From: Microglena sp. YARC
Taxonomy: Eukaryota; Chlorophyta; Chlorophyceae; Chlamydomonadales; Chlamydomonadaceae
Length of the DNA: 64,000 nucleotides
Assembly: GCA_022414725.1 (NCBI GenBank)
Contig: CM039462.1
Span: 40,087,668 to 40,151,667, forward strand
Reading direction: 5' to 3'
The translations under genes were made by a program, and so were the position numbers. The notes under the pieces were generated by a model. The model did not search any database. It saw nothing but the letters and a program-made list of their open reading frames with translations, and was not told the DNA's origin. The number at the start of each line of letters is the position of its first letter. Positions within the stretch are counted from its first letter, which is position 1. Shown here in pieces: positions 1-11,668 of this stretch.

Positions 1-740
1 CAGAGGGGAACTGAATCCGAATGCGGAAATCAGCGGCTGTTCTTCGTTAGCGTCTAAAGATGGCGCACATAACCTGTTAATGTAAGATTGTTACAACGGC
101 ATAGGCTCGATAGAGGAGAAGATGCTATTAAGCGCAACAGGCGCAATCATATAGAATAGAGATGTGTACTGCAGGGTACTGCAGTCACGTGCAGGCCACA
201 GCTAGCCTGTGGCCTGGCGGCAGGCAACATGGTACCAGGAGGGAAAGGCACCGGTGTGCATTATGCCGACTCAGAGACTGATATATAAATCAGTCAATAA
301 CAAGGTCAGGTTCCGGGTATTTCAGGGATCGGGTACCGTTTTTTTTCCAGCCAGTGCTTGCACTGGAGACTTTGGATCGTTCGAGATGTATAGATGGATT
401 GCAATGTTTTATTTACAAAGACTGAAAAAAACGAATTAAAAAAAGTGATAATGAAAAATAGCTATTATGATTTGGCCGTTACAAATTCTCCTCATTTGTT
501 TTGGGGAAATTGTACCCCTGAATTGGGCCTGGAAAATGGTACTCTGTGCTCTGCTGTGCTCTGACTACTATAATACTATTAAAACACATTTAATTGCTGA
601 CAGCGCAAAGGAATATTTAAGTGGTTACAGTTTAAAACACATTTAATATCCCATACTCACATATTGATCTATAGGCCTAAGCATACATAATATCCTGGTT
701 GTCTTCAGGCTGCTAATAGGCTATTTAATAACATCATCTG
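1..740. other. AT-rich stretch without recognised gene
   Basis: No exon with family similarity, no tandem repeat and no mobile-element ends are visible here. A short direct repeat of a TTTAAAACACATTTAAT-like motif occurs near 583-600 and 631-648. I see nothing else that I can support. Confidence 0.4.
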
Positions 741-744
741 GTCT

Positions 745-805
745 ATGTCTGCCCTGGTGACTTTCCCCAGCTGCGGCATACGGAAGGGTCCCCTTAACAC
801 CACGC
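745..805 (+). repeat. 3' fragment of the tRNA-derived SINE-like repeat
   Basis: The stretch resembles the distal part of the elements at 9,680-9,897 and 10,093-10,300: a CGGCATACGGAAGGG-like block followed by CCCTTAACACCACGC and CCAGGCG. The tRNA-like head is absent, so this is a truncated copy at best. Confidence 0.4.
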
Positions 806-1281
806 CCCTCCAGGCGTTATCTTTTTTTACATCATCTGATCACTTATTTAAACTTTCTCATCATAATATTTCCGTAGTACAGATTGCATACTGCAATCTA
901 CAGTGTACCAGGCAGCATAGAGGGAGAGGAAGGAGCCAATGACTCTGTACGGTGTAACTTATGTGATCCATGTGCAAAATGCATGTTTTCTAAAGCCCTC
1001 CCCCCAAAAACAGCATCCTGGGGGGCTACGCCCCCCGAACCCCCCTTGTGTGAGTGGCGCATCGGGCCGGGCTTACGCCTACAGCACCGTCCCAGAATGA
1101 GGCTTGGGACTTCACTTGTGGCTACCAACTTGGCCTGAATATTTCTGAAAACAAACTGACTATGCCTGATGTAGAAATGAATACACTCAAGGAGGCAAGT
1201 ACCATGTGTAGTGATGCGCTTTGGTCCGTTCGAGTACGAAAGACTTGTGCACATCATCAGTCTCAGCCTCTAGCTACACCA

Positions 1282-1492
1282 AAACAGATCAGGGTACTTC
1301 AAATGGCCAAATTGGCCAGCGCTTTAGTGCACTTGAAAACAAAAAAACTGCGCTTTGTAGCGCAAAAAGCGCAAAAATTGCTTGCAGCGCCCACAAGGGG
1401 TTGCAAAAAACTGCGCTTAAAGCGCAGAGGGGGTCAAAAAGTCAGCGCTCAAAAGCTCAAAAGCGCGCGCTTTGAATTACCCTGAAACAGAT
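1282..1492 (+). mobile_element. hAT-like MITE, copy 1, with 8 bp target duplication
   Basis: The element body is 1290-1484. It opens with CAGGGTACTTC and closes with an imperfect inverted counterpart ending TTACCCTG. It is bordered on both sides by a perfect 8 bp duplication AAACAGAT (1282-1289 and 1485-1492). Short TIRs beginning CAGGG and 8 bp duplications are hallmarks of the hAT superfamily. The interior is built from GCGC-containing direct and inverted blocks with no transposase frame, so it is non-autonomous. Related copies are at 7,652, 9,898, 28,444 and 59,675. Confidence 0.85.
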
Positions 1493-1536
1493 CATCCGGA
1501 AAGATAGTCTGAGCTATTTGCGTTTCAACAAATCCT

Positions 1537-1740
1537 ATGCAGCGACGCAAGCGACGCGGAAAATTGGCGGAGAGTGTTGGCAACGGAACGAAAGATGGCA
1601 ACGATGGAGCTGACCGAAGCGAGTTAGTTATGGGACCGTTGGATGACGTGTCAGGCTTCAAGATTTTTTTCGGTCGGACGGACAAATGGGTAACCCTGGG
1701 GGCTCCCGCCCCCTTGAAGAGGGGGCTCCGCCCAAAACTA
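1537..1740 (+). repeat. Dispersed repeat family D, full-length-like copy
   Basis: This roughly 200 bp unit begins with GCGACGCGGAAAATTGGCGG and ends in a GC-rich palindromic terminus (GGGGGCTCCCGCCCCC ... GGGGGCTCCGCCC). Other copies or fragments lie at 2,850, 5,920, 7,388, 11,042, 55,878 and 59,008, in both orientations. No coding capacity or clear target duplication was found, so the class is open. Confidence 0.7.
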
Positions 1741-1745
1741 TTTGC

Positions 1746-2106
1746 AGTTCATCCGGAAAGATAATCTGAGCTATTCAAGTTCAAGTTCAACCGTGGGGAA
1801 AATTGAAAATTAGAACATCCAAGAATTGTCACAATGATCTCTAAGGCCACGGTGGGACTACGGGAACCGGATCGTAAGTATGCGGTGGTCAAGCCAACAT
1901 TGTATCTAGATTCCAGTTACCGTGCCGGTCGACGACCCTCTGGACGAGCCCAACCGCACTCAAGGGGGTTCCAACCCCGCACCTGCTGCGATCTTTCTCC
2001 AGGGTTGCTCTGCCATTGATCCATTCGGTTTGGATCGGTGAAGTACAACTGGAAAGATAAGCTGAGCTATTTGCAAGAAAAGAAAGGAAGATATTCAGGG
2101 TTTTCT
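1746..2106. other. No recognised feature
   Basis: Apart from CATCCGGAAAGATAATCTGAG-like echoes of the sequence flanking the first MITE (compare 1,491 and 1,752), I see no repeat array, exon or element boundary here. Confidence 0.35.
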
Positions 2107-2328
2107 TTACGTTAACCTTCCCCTCCGTAGCGATTCTGGTTCCGGAGCCATCAGGTTATCTAGTATGTGCAATAACAAATAAATGAAGAGAGTCTTCCCA
2201 TCCAAGAATTGCAGGAAATAACTATATTCAGGTACCACAGGTACCTCTATCTGTCTCAGATTCTTGACACCGTCCATAGTCCAGCACTTCACAAGTACAA
2301 TCCGATCATATGGCAAATTGGCAACGGC
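2107..2328 (-). CDS. Possible terminal exon of an unidentified minus-strand gene
   Basis: On the minus strand a TTGTCCAG acceptor is followed by 73 open codons and TAA. The product begins AVANLPYDRIVLVKCW and includes a hydrophobic stretch LFIYLLLHIL before an Arg-rich end. An in-frame stop lies just upstream of the acceptor, so the frame is used only if spliced. As at other exons here, degenerate copies of the acceptor side recur in the upstream intron (2,593-2,640). I do not recognise the protein. It lies downstream of the EXD2-like stop codon, so it would be a separate gene or an alternative 3' end. It could also be a chance open frame. Confidence 0.35.
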   Translation of the reverse strand, partial: AVANLPYDRIVLVKCWTMDGVKNLRQIEVPVVPEYSYFLQFLDGKTLFIYLLLHILDNLMAPEPESLRRGRLT

Positions 2329-3297
2329 CTGGACAAGTCATTGAACTGTATAATTCTCTTAGCTCCCTGGTTCCCGTCGGTATCGCATGAGAGTGACTTC
2401 GAATTTGAAGACGGTGAGCAACCCAGAGCAAAAACCATGTAACAGTACAGAAGCCAAATGGCCTCTCCAACACATTGGAGCTCACAGCAACTACTTGATA
2501 GTAAAGGGAAGGGGTGGGGGGGGATCTGGCGTAAGTAACTAAACAATATATAATAGGTACTGCCTCAGTATATTGTGTGCGCCAGTGTATGACCTGGACA
2601 CGTCTCTAAACTGTCGAATCCTCTCAGTGTGCTCCCTGGTTTCCATAGGTTCCTTGGCCTTGGGTGGTGGTGGTGGTGGTTGTGGGGTCTCGGTGTGTGT
2701 GGGTGTGGGTGTGGGTGTGTGGGTGTGGGGGGAGGGGCATGGTGGGCTCCTTGGCCTTGCGTGAGTATCGCACGGGGGGACTTGGAAATAGAAGACGGTG
2801 AGCAGCCCAGACTTGACTGAAAACCACGTAACAATCCAATCCAATATTGCTGGCTTCGGTCGGATCGATTCCGTTCCCACCTGTCGCTCAGATAACACTC
2901 TCCGCCAATTTTGTGGGTGAGTGTGACTGTGGATGTGGGTGTGCGCAAGGTACAGGTAAGCAGGTATGTGATGGGTGTGTGTGGGTGAGTAACCCACACA
3001 CACCCATCATATACCTGCGTGCCTGTTTGTTTGCGTAGCTCGCGACACTGCCTAGGACTTGTTCTTTTCGGCTACCAGCACCAGCTTCTAGGCAGCTACT
3101 TGAGACTGCCACTGGTCCAAACCCAAAGATTCCAGGAGCAATAGAAGGCTGACGATATCAGCTTCCAGGTGCCTAGGTTGCTGAAGGTTTGGCTAAAGAG
3201 AGAGCCCAGGAAGCTGCCTAGAAGCTGCTGCTCATAGCTGAACAGAAAACATATTTGCTACTCCGCACTGCTATTTGCTATTCCCCACTGCTATTAG
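2329..3297. repeat. Tandem duplication, GGT/GTGTGG microsatellites and repeat fragments
   Basis: A block at about 2,325-2,445 recurs in diverged form at 2,593-2,840 (shared GAAGACGGTGAGCA and GGACACGTCT-like motifs). Between them are GGT and GTGTGG runs (2,660-2,745). A family D fragment is at 2,850-2,912. Family E fragments (CTTCTAGGCAGCT) are at 3,062-3,165 in plus and 3,195-3,235 in minus orientation. Confidence 0.6.
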
Positions 3298-3457
3298 CTA
3301 CTCCGCACTGCTATTTGCTACTCGACTGTCAACACTCCAGTGTGGGGGCAGGAATTGGGGCTTCATGGTCTCCAGAAAGTGTGAGCGCCAGCCTCTGACA
3401 AAGGCTTCAATAGCGGAAGGATCAAGGCCGCCTACAACTTTGTCAGCATGCGAAGTC
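3298..3457 (-). CDS. EXD2: EXD2-like exon 11 (terminal)
   Basis: The acceptor TTGCAG precedes one base that completes W793 (TG|G), then 52 codons and TAG. The exon carries the family's C-terminal block: GWRSHFLETMKPQFLPPHW then SVD. The intron upstream holds at least seven degenerate copies of the acceptor and first exon bases. The Trp codon split across the junction matches exon 10's phase exactly, so no intervening exon is required. Confidence 0.9.
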
Positions 3458-6400
3458 CTGCAAGGAGGTCCGTGCAACATTGTTAGCATGTGATGTGATG
3501 TGACGTGATGAGATGTGATTTGATGCAAAGTCCTGCAAGGAGATCCGCGCAACATTGTTAGCATGTGATGTGACGTGACGTGATGTGATGTGATGTGATT
3601 TTAGTTGATGTGATGTCCTGCAAGAGGTCCGTGCAACTTTGTTAGCATATGTGTGTTACAGTCCAGGGGTAGGCCATGTGATGTGATGTGATATGATATG
3701 ATGTGATTTGATTTGATGCCCCGCAAAGAGGTCCGTGCAACTTTGTTAGCATGTGATGTGATGTGATGTCATGTGATGTCCTGCATGGAGGTCCGTGCAA
3801 CTTTGTTAGAATGTGATGTGATGTGATGTGATGAGATGTGACGTGCTGTAATGTGATGCGATGTGACGTGCTGTAATGTGATGAAATGTGATGAGATGGG
3901 ATTTGATGTGATGTGACTAGGGTTGGGAAGCAAACGTATATTTTGATTTGTATATGCCGTATAAACGTATGAACGTATGCGTATAAACATATGAAAACGT
4001 ATGAGGGAAATTAGACACTTCTCGAGAAAATACTTTTACATGGGTTTAAAGTTATTGCCGCGTAGCTAATTTCATTGGCAACACAAATCAACTCTCAAAA
4101 AAAAAATCGGACAAGTTTAGATTGTCCAAATCTCAGAACATAAATCACGACCAGAAGCGCGTCGATCGAGAAGCGCGGTGCCAATCTAAGGGAGCCATTC
4201 ACTGCCAATAATATTGACATACTGTCTATGTATTATGTTCACGTTGCACTAGGCTCAAGTTATCTTTCTAGGCAGCTCCCTGAGTCAGCTACAGGTGTCA
4301 GAAGTATGTGAATATGTCGCAGCTTCTAGGCAGCTCCCTAAGTCAGCTACTGGTTCAGTCCTCAAGGCCCATGGCATCCAAGGCCACCTCCTCATCAACG
4401 TAGACCTTGTTCGGCAAGGTCAGCGTTGGCAGCTATGTAGATCATATTTCCCCCCCTTTCAACGGAGAGGTTGGCCCTCAGCTTTGTGTACACCCGCCCA
4501 AACTTGGAGAAGAAGCGCGGTGCCAATCTAAGGGAGCCATTCAACACCAGTTGGTTTAGTATATAACTATATACGTGTATAATACTGAAACTATATTGCA
4601 ATAGTGTCCATGTTCAAATTGCACTAGGCTTGCACCATCAATCCACCGAGCCCTCATGGGAGCTCAATGGAATGGAAGGCTATGTGACATTCTGATACAT
4701 GTGCCTGATATGTGGCTATCTAAATCAAAATTTGGGCAAAATTTAAACAAAATTGTACACTCGAAAGGATTAATTATATTAAATATTGTTATAAAGGAGG
4801 TCAGTAGCTTTCCAATGAGCTATCTAAATCAAATAATGAATGAAAAACGAGAAAGTTAAATGCCGGGAAGCGTGCTGTACTTTTCGACGTACACTACTCA
4901 TACGTTTGTACATACGTATGAATATACGTTTCGAGAATAAACCATACGTATGAATATACGTTCATATGCCGGCCCAACCCTAGATGTGACGTGATGTGAT
5001 GCCCTGCAAAGAGGTCCGTGCAACTTTGTTAGCATGTGATGTGATGTGATGTGATTTGATTTGATATGAAACCCTGCAAGGTGGTCCATGCAACTTTGTT
5101 AGCATGTGATGTGATATGATTTGATGTGATATGATTTGATTTGATGTGATGAGATTTGACGTGATTTGATGTGATGTGATTTGATTTGATATGAAACCCT
5201 GCAAGTTGGTCCACGCAACTTTGTTAGCATTTGCTAGTGAGATGATGTGATATGATGTCCTGTGATGTGATACCCTGCAACTTTGACACCAACGATAATG
5301 AATGGGAATGGGAATGGTAGCAAAAGCCTTACACGACAATGCTACATGCCATACCCGGCCTAACAGCACCCGGTATTACGTGGATATAGAGTTTATCTGA
5401 AGTGCCCTCAAAATATAAGGCCATACACGAATTAACTGCACTTAGTATTATCGGAATCTATAGTATACCAGAAATGTTCTCCATTCATTACCATACCCGA
5501 CATTAATGCTTCCCGTATTACCACAAGCTACAGAATTGCTTAAATGTTATCCAATTCCCTGCAACTTTGACAGCATGCCATTTGATGCAAGGAGGTACAT
5601 GTCAAGCGCACGGAGGTTTGAACATGGCGATGGTTGGATATGGTGGAGGAAATCACTATGGCAGGTTTGCATTCAACCTCTGGAGTGCGGGAGACACTAC
5701 CCAACAACAAAACCACCACCACCCACCCACCACCACCCACTGTCCACCACCCGACAACAACACCCACCACCACCCACCCATCTACCACCCACCACCATCC
5801 ACCAACCAACAACAACAAGAGTTTTGCATTCAATCTCTGGGGGAGACACTAGCTCAGGAGGAAAATCAACAGATATCTACGCACAATAACAAGCAACACA
5901 AGTCCAAGACGCATCACAAGCTACGCGGAAAATTGGCGGAGAGTGTTGTCTATCAGAGCGAAAAGTGGCGCCTGAATTGAGTGCAGCGGACTGAAGCTAG
6001 GGTTTACGACAGGGCCAGGGGCCAGTTAGAGTCAGGGCTGCGTTGGGGCAAACAGCCAGCACAACAAACGGACAACGGGGTGACTCAGGGGGCTCCTGCC
6101 CCCCAGAAGGGAGGGTTCCGCCCCCCCACCCCCACCCACCCCAAAAGATAAGACACTACAGGCATTCAAGCATGCGCATGAACAAGAATAAAAACATACA
6201 AACATGCACATTCACATGTAAACATGCACACACACACATGCACACACGCACATCCACACAAACACAGGCAGACGTAAGTAGGCAAGGAAGGTTACCAATC
6301 TGCTTGTGGCTTTCTGGGCTGAGCCTTGGCAGCCTGCTCCACCAGCTCTGGAGTGAAGATGTTACAGGCACTCAGGCATGCGCAAGAAGAAGACAAAAAC

Positions 6401-9400
6401 ATACAAGCTTGCACACATACATATACACACGCACACAATTAGGCATACAAATTACCATTCTGCTTACCATTCTGCTTGCGGCTTTCTAGGTTCAACCTTG
6501 GCAGCCTGTTCTACCAGCTCTGGAGTGAGTTGCTGAACATCAAAATAGGACATCAACACAGCTTCCAAATGTTCAAGCCTGTCCTCTGGGATGTTGGCCC
6601 TGGACTTGGGGTTCATGAGAGCCCTCGCTGAACTTTTGAGCTCGGATAGATCCTGTGGTTAAGAGCATGTATGAAAATGCATGTGAGAGAGGGGGGGGGG
6701 GGGGGGGGGGGGAGGGACTTGGGGTTCATGAGGCCCTGGCTGAACTTTTGAGCTCGGATAGATCCTGTGGTTCAGAGTATGTGTGGAAATGGATGCGGGA
6801 TAGGGGGGGGGGGGGAGAGAGAGAGAGGGGGCGAGGGAGGGGGAGAGAGAGAGAGAGGGGGAGAGAGAGAGAGGGGGCGAGAGAGAGGGGGAGAGGGAAA
6901 GAGGAGGGTGAGAAAGGGGGAGGGAGTTAAACAATAATGAAGGCTACACGATGATTAAAGCAAACAACATCAAAGCAAAATTACGTTCCAAAGCAAAATG
7001 ACAGAATCATACCAAATGACAGAATCATATCGTTACATACCAAAGCGAAATGACAGAATAACGATTGGACATGCCACGCACCTTGTCATGCGAGAACTTC
7101 CTTCCATCGTGCTCCAGGGGAGCAGCATGCTCGATACCCAGATTCTCCATCCGCCTTTGATCATGACTGCCACTCAACTGCACATATCACCATGGTACAT
7201 GAATTCAACATTGGTCACCGGATCACGTTGTTAAAGAGTTTTGTTTTATGAGTTACCCTATCACATTTTAATACGTTTTTTTGTAGTTACCAGATCACAT
7301 TTTAATGAGATATTTTTTATGAGTTAGTTTTTTTAGGTACCATATTATATTTTTATGAGATATTTGTTTTTTATCTTTATGGGTCTGCTCCATCGTTGCC
7401 AACTGTCGTTCCGTTGCCAGGACTCTCTGCCAATTTCTGTGTTGCTTGCGACGCTGCCTAGGAATTGTCACTGTAGCACGATCTCAGGGCCCCCGTCGGT
7501 AAAATTATTGTTTGGGGTTCAGTTCATCAGTGTTTTTTAGTTTTAGCCCCTTCTATCATGGCTGGGCCAGTCCCTTCAGCCTGTTTGGCCTACCCCTGGA
7601 CAGGAACAAGAAACATACATTGACTAGTAGCCTAACCCTGGACTGTACCGCAGGGTACTACTAAGCGCGCGCGTCCTGCCTTTTTGAGCCCCTCTGCGCG
7701 TTTCGCACAGTTTTTTCAACCCCCTGTGGGCGCAGCGCACAGTTTTTGCGCTTTTTGCACCAAAAAGCGCTGACCAATTTGACGTTTGTGCGCTTTAAGC
7801 GCTGACCAATTTGGCAAGAAGTAGTACCCTGATGTACCGTACAGCAACATGAGTATAGAGTACCAAGTATTATCATGGGGCTGGAGTTGGACTGGAGTAC
7901 TTTTGCTGGGGCTGGAAATCTGCTGGAGCTGGACACTTAATGTAGCTGGACATTTGCTGGAACATCTGCTAGGCAGGAGCACAATTTCTGTAGCTGGACA
8001 TTGGCCGGAACATCTGCTAGACAGGAGCACATTTTCTAAAGCTGGAAATTTGCTACAGCTGGACATTGGCCAGACATGAGCACTTTCATATTTGCTGTTG
8101 CTATATATTTTCTGGAGCTGTACACTTGCTGGAGCTGGGCATTTGCTTGGGCATCTGCTTGACAGGAGTACATTTTCTGGAGCTGGAAAATTTGCTGGGA
8201 CATCTGCTGACCAGGAGCATATTTATCTTCACTTTACGTGGTGACAAACTCAACCAGTGTTTTTATTTCAGATTTCGGTGGTCCAGGTTGAGTAGCTACT
8301 TGGGCTACTCAACCCTGATTTCAGGATAGTTGCGTAGCCATCACATGGCGGAGCGTGAAGCGCGGAGCCTGGGGTGGTCGGGGGGCAGCGCGTCCCGATT
8401 TCGGGGGGGCCAAGGGGTGTAGTATTCTACGGAATGGCTATGGAATGACGACTGAATGGCGACGCGTCATCGGAAAAAGAAACACTGAACTCAACACATG
8501 AGTCTTTTTAGCCTACCAGTTTCTTTATTCTAGTAGGCTACCTCTGGACTGTACTGTACAGCAACATGAGCAATACGACCCTGACCCTGACCCCGACTAT
8601 GAGCACCTGACCCTACCTGGTGACAAGCTAGACACATGAGCACAAAGTCCTAGTAGTTTCTGTACCCTAGTAGGCTACCCTTGACTGTACCGTACAGCAA
8701 CCTGAGCAACACGACCTTGACTCTGACCCTGACCCAGACTATGAGCACCTGACCCTACCTGGTGAAAAGCTAGACACATGAGCACAAAGCCTAAGTAGAA
8801 TCTTTACCCTAGTAGGCTACTCTTGGACTGTACCGTACAGCAACATGAGCAATACGACCCTGGCCCTGACCCTGACTATGAGCACCTGACCCTACCTGGT
8901 GACAAGCTAGACACACGAGACACACGACCCTGAGCCAGAGCCTGACCCCACCCCCCTGTACACAGGCTTGCCCTAGCCCGTGCATTGTACTGCGACTGTG
9001 ACATGTACCTTCTTTATGGCGTGTTGCTTCGTGTAACTCCATTGTCCCCTGATCCTGACCCTGACGCTGACTTTGACTATGAGCACCTGACCCTGACCCT
9101 GAACCTGACTATGACTATGAGCAACTGACCCTGACCCTGACTAGGGGCACCTGACCCTGAACCTGACCCTGACTATGACTATGAGCACCTGACCCTGACC
9201 CTGACTAGGGGCACCTGACCCTGACTATGACTATGAGCACCTGACCCTGACTAGGGGCACCTGACCCTGAACCTGACCCTGACTATGATTACGAGCACCT
9301 GACCCTGACCCTGACTAGGGGCACCTGACCCTGACTATGACTATGAGCACCTGACCCTGACTAGGGGCACCTGACCCTGACTATGACTATGAGCACCTGA

Positions 9401-11598
9401 CCCTGACCCTGACTAGGGGCACCTGTCCCTGAACCTGACCCTGACTATGAGCAACTGACCCTGACTAGGGGCACCTGACCCTAACCCTACCTGGTGGCAA
9501 GCTCTACACATGAGCACAATGTCATGAGATAGGTGAGTCTTGTACATGCCAGGGAAGCGCGAGCGATAGCAGCGAGGAACTGAGGCATGAAGGTGATGAT
9601 GGGGTGAATGCTCATCAGAGAACACCAAAAGTTGGTGTGGGAGGGCGGATACGCATGAGTAAGTAGCTCCTCCCGTTTTGATGAATAGCTCAATGGTATA
9701 GCTCATTGAAACAAGGTGCGGGTTCGAATCCCTACAGGTGTGAGTTCGCGGTCGCTGTCAACCACCGTGGTAGATTTGTCCAAGAAAGTAGCAGCCCGTT
9801 CTCTACCGCCATATAAGGGGCTCCCTTAATACCACCCCCCACCAGGCGTTCTTATTACTACTTAAGAAGCTGCTTTTGTTCATATTGACCTCCACTACAG
9901 GGTACTAAATTGTGTCAAATTGCTCAGCGCTTAAAGCGCACAAACGTCAAATTGGTCAGCGCTTTGTAGTGCAAAAAGCGCAAAAACTGCGCGCTGCGCT
10001 CACAGGGGGTTGAGAAAACTGCGCGAAATGCGCAGTGGGGCTCAAAAAGCGTGCGCAAAATCGCGCTGCCGCGCGCGCTTTGTAGTACCCTGGTCCACTA
10101 TGCCGTCTCCCTCGTGGTGCGTGGTATTAAGGGAGCCCCGTCTTCCGGCGGTAGATAACGAGCTGCTACTTTACCTGGACAAAGCTACCAAGGTGGTTGA
10201 CAGCGACCGCGAACACTAAAGCGCACCCATAGGGATTCGAACCCCACACCTTCTTGTTTCAACAAGCTCTACCATTGAGCCACCCGTCGAAACGGGATGC
10301 TGGAATAAGTACTAAACGAGCTACTTTTCCTTATCTTGACATCCACTATGCCCTCTCCCTATATAAAGCGTTCGCTAGTTTTGACCCCGTTTTAGCGAAA
10401 GTGTCACCATACAAAAAAACAGTTTGTTTTCCATAAATGGCCCTAAAATGCTACAACAAGCTATAAGAAGCACTAAAACGCTGTCCCGGGGGGAGGCCTA
10501 AAACCATAAAGCTGTAAAAAGCCAATTTCAGATTTAACAAAATAACACTGCTGTATCCTCTCCCTCTCATCATGAAGCCAGCTTAGGGCCACAAATCACA
10601 AATACTATTTCATGCAACTGCCAAGTTCAAATTTTAAATTTTCTTTGATTTCGTTTCCTTTGATTCCGTTTCCTTTGATTTTTCAGACACCAGAAGACTG
10701 ACAACCGAAGCTACTTGAGTAGGGGGCGGCAAATAGATCTATATTGCCCCCCCCCCCAAAAAATATATATAGATCTATATATAGCAAATATATCTATTGT
10801 GCATTTCTACAACATATGCAGTTACATCAGATAGGCACCGGAAAATCCAGTCCAAGCACCTGCAATATGATATGGTGCCCTATGCCATAATTGTAAACCC
10901 AGATTTTGATTTTTGTAAGGTGCCCTATGCCGATTTTCAAAAATCCAGCTTCGCCAATATAGATCTATATAGATCTATATAGATCTATCTCTGTATAGAT
11001 CAATGCCTCTCCCTATACTTGAGGCAACAGGGTTGTTTATCACGTTTTTGGCGGAGCCCCCTCTTCAAGGAGGCGGGAGCCCCCAGGGTTACCCATTTGT
11101 CCGTTTGTCAGACCGAAAAAATTCTTGAAGCCAGACACGTCATCCAACGGTCGAGTAACTCGCTTCGGTCAGCTCCATCGTTGCCACCTTTCTTTGTTGC
11201 CAGCACACTCTACCAATTGTCCGCGTCGCTGCATAGGACTAGTCTCTTTATGATGATATCTTGAAGAGAAAAAGAAAAGCGAAACTAGGGTTTGTGTTAA
11301 CCTCTTCGACCCACTTTCTTTTTTTCTTCAATATGTCATCATAATGGGAATCTGTGACGTGAGTTGAGAAGCCTCACTGAGATACTACGGTACATAGAGT
11401 TGAGTGATCCTCTGAGATCACTGTGCCTGTGACTATGGATCCCTGCATTTCAGAAGTGCAGGGATTGATAGTCACAGGCACAGTGATCTCAGAGGATCAC
11501 GCATGTAGTATCTCAGTGAGGTTTCTCAACTCACGTCACAGATTTAGATAATACTTCTCACAAAAACTATACTGCAACTTAGTTGTGTAACACTGTTT

Positions 11599-11668
<70 letters not shown>

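Noticed and set aside
9680..10300. Two functional tRNA genes
   Set aside because: A and B boxes are present, but the anticodon arm is about four bases too short and no acceptor stem pairs. Both continue into the same non-tRNA body, so they are SINE-like.
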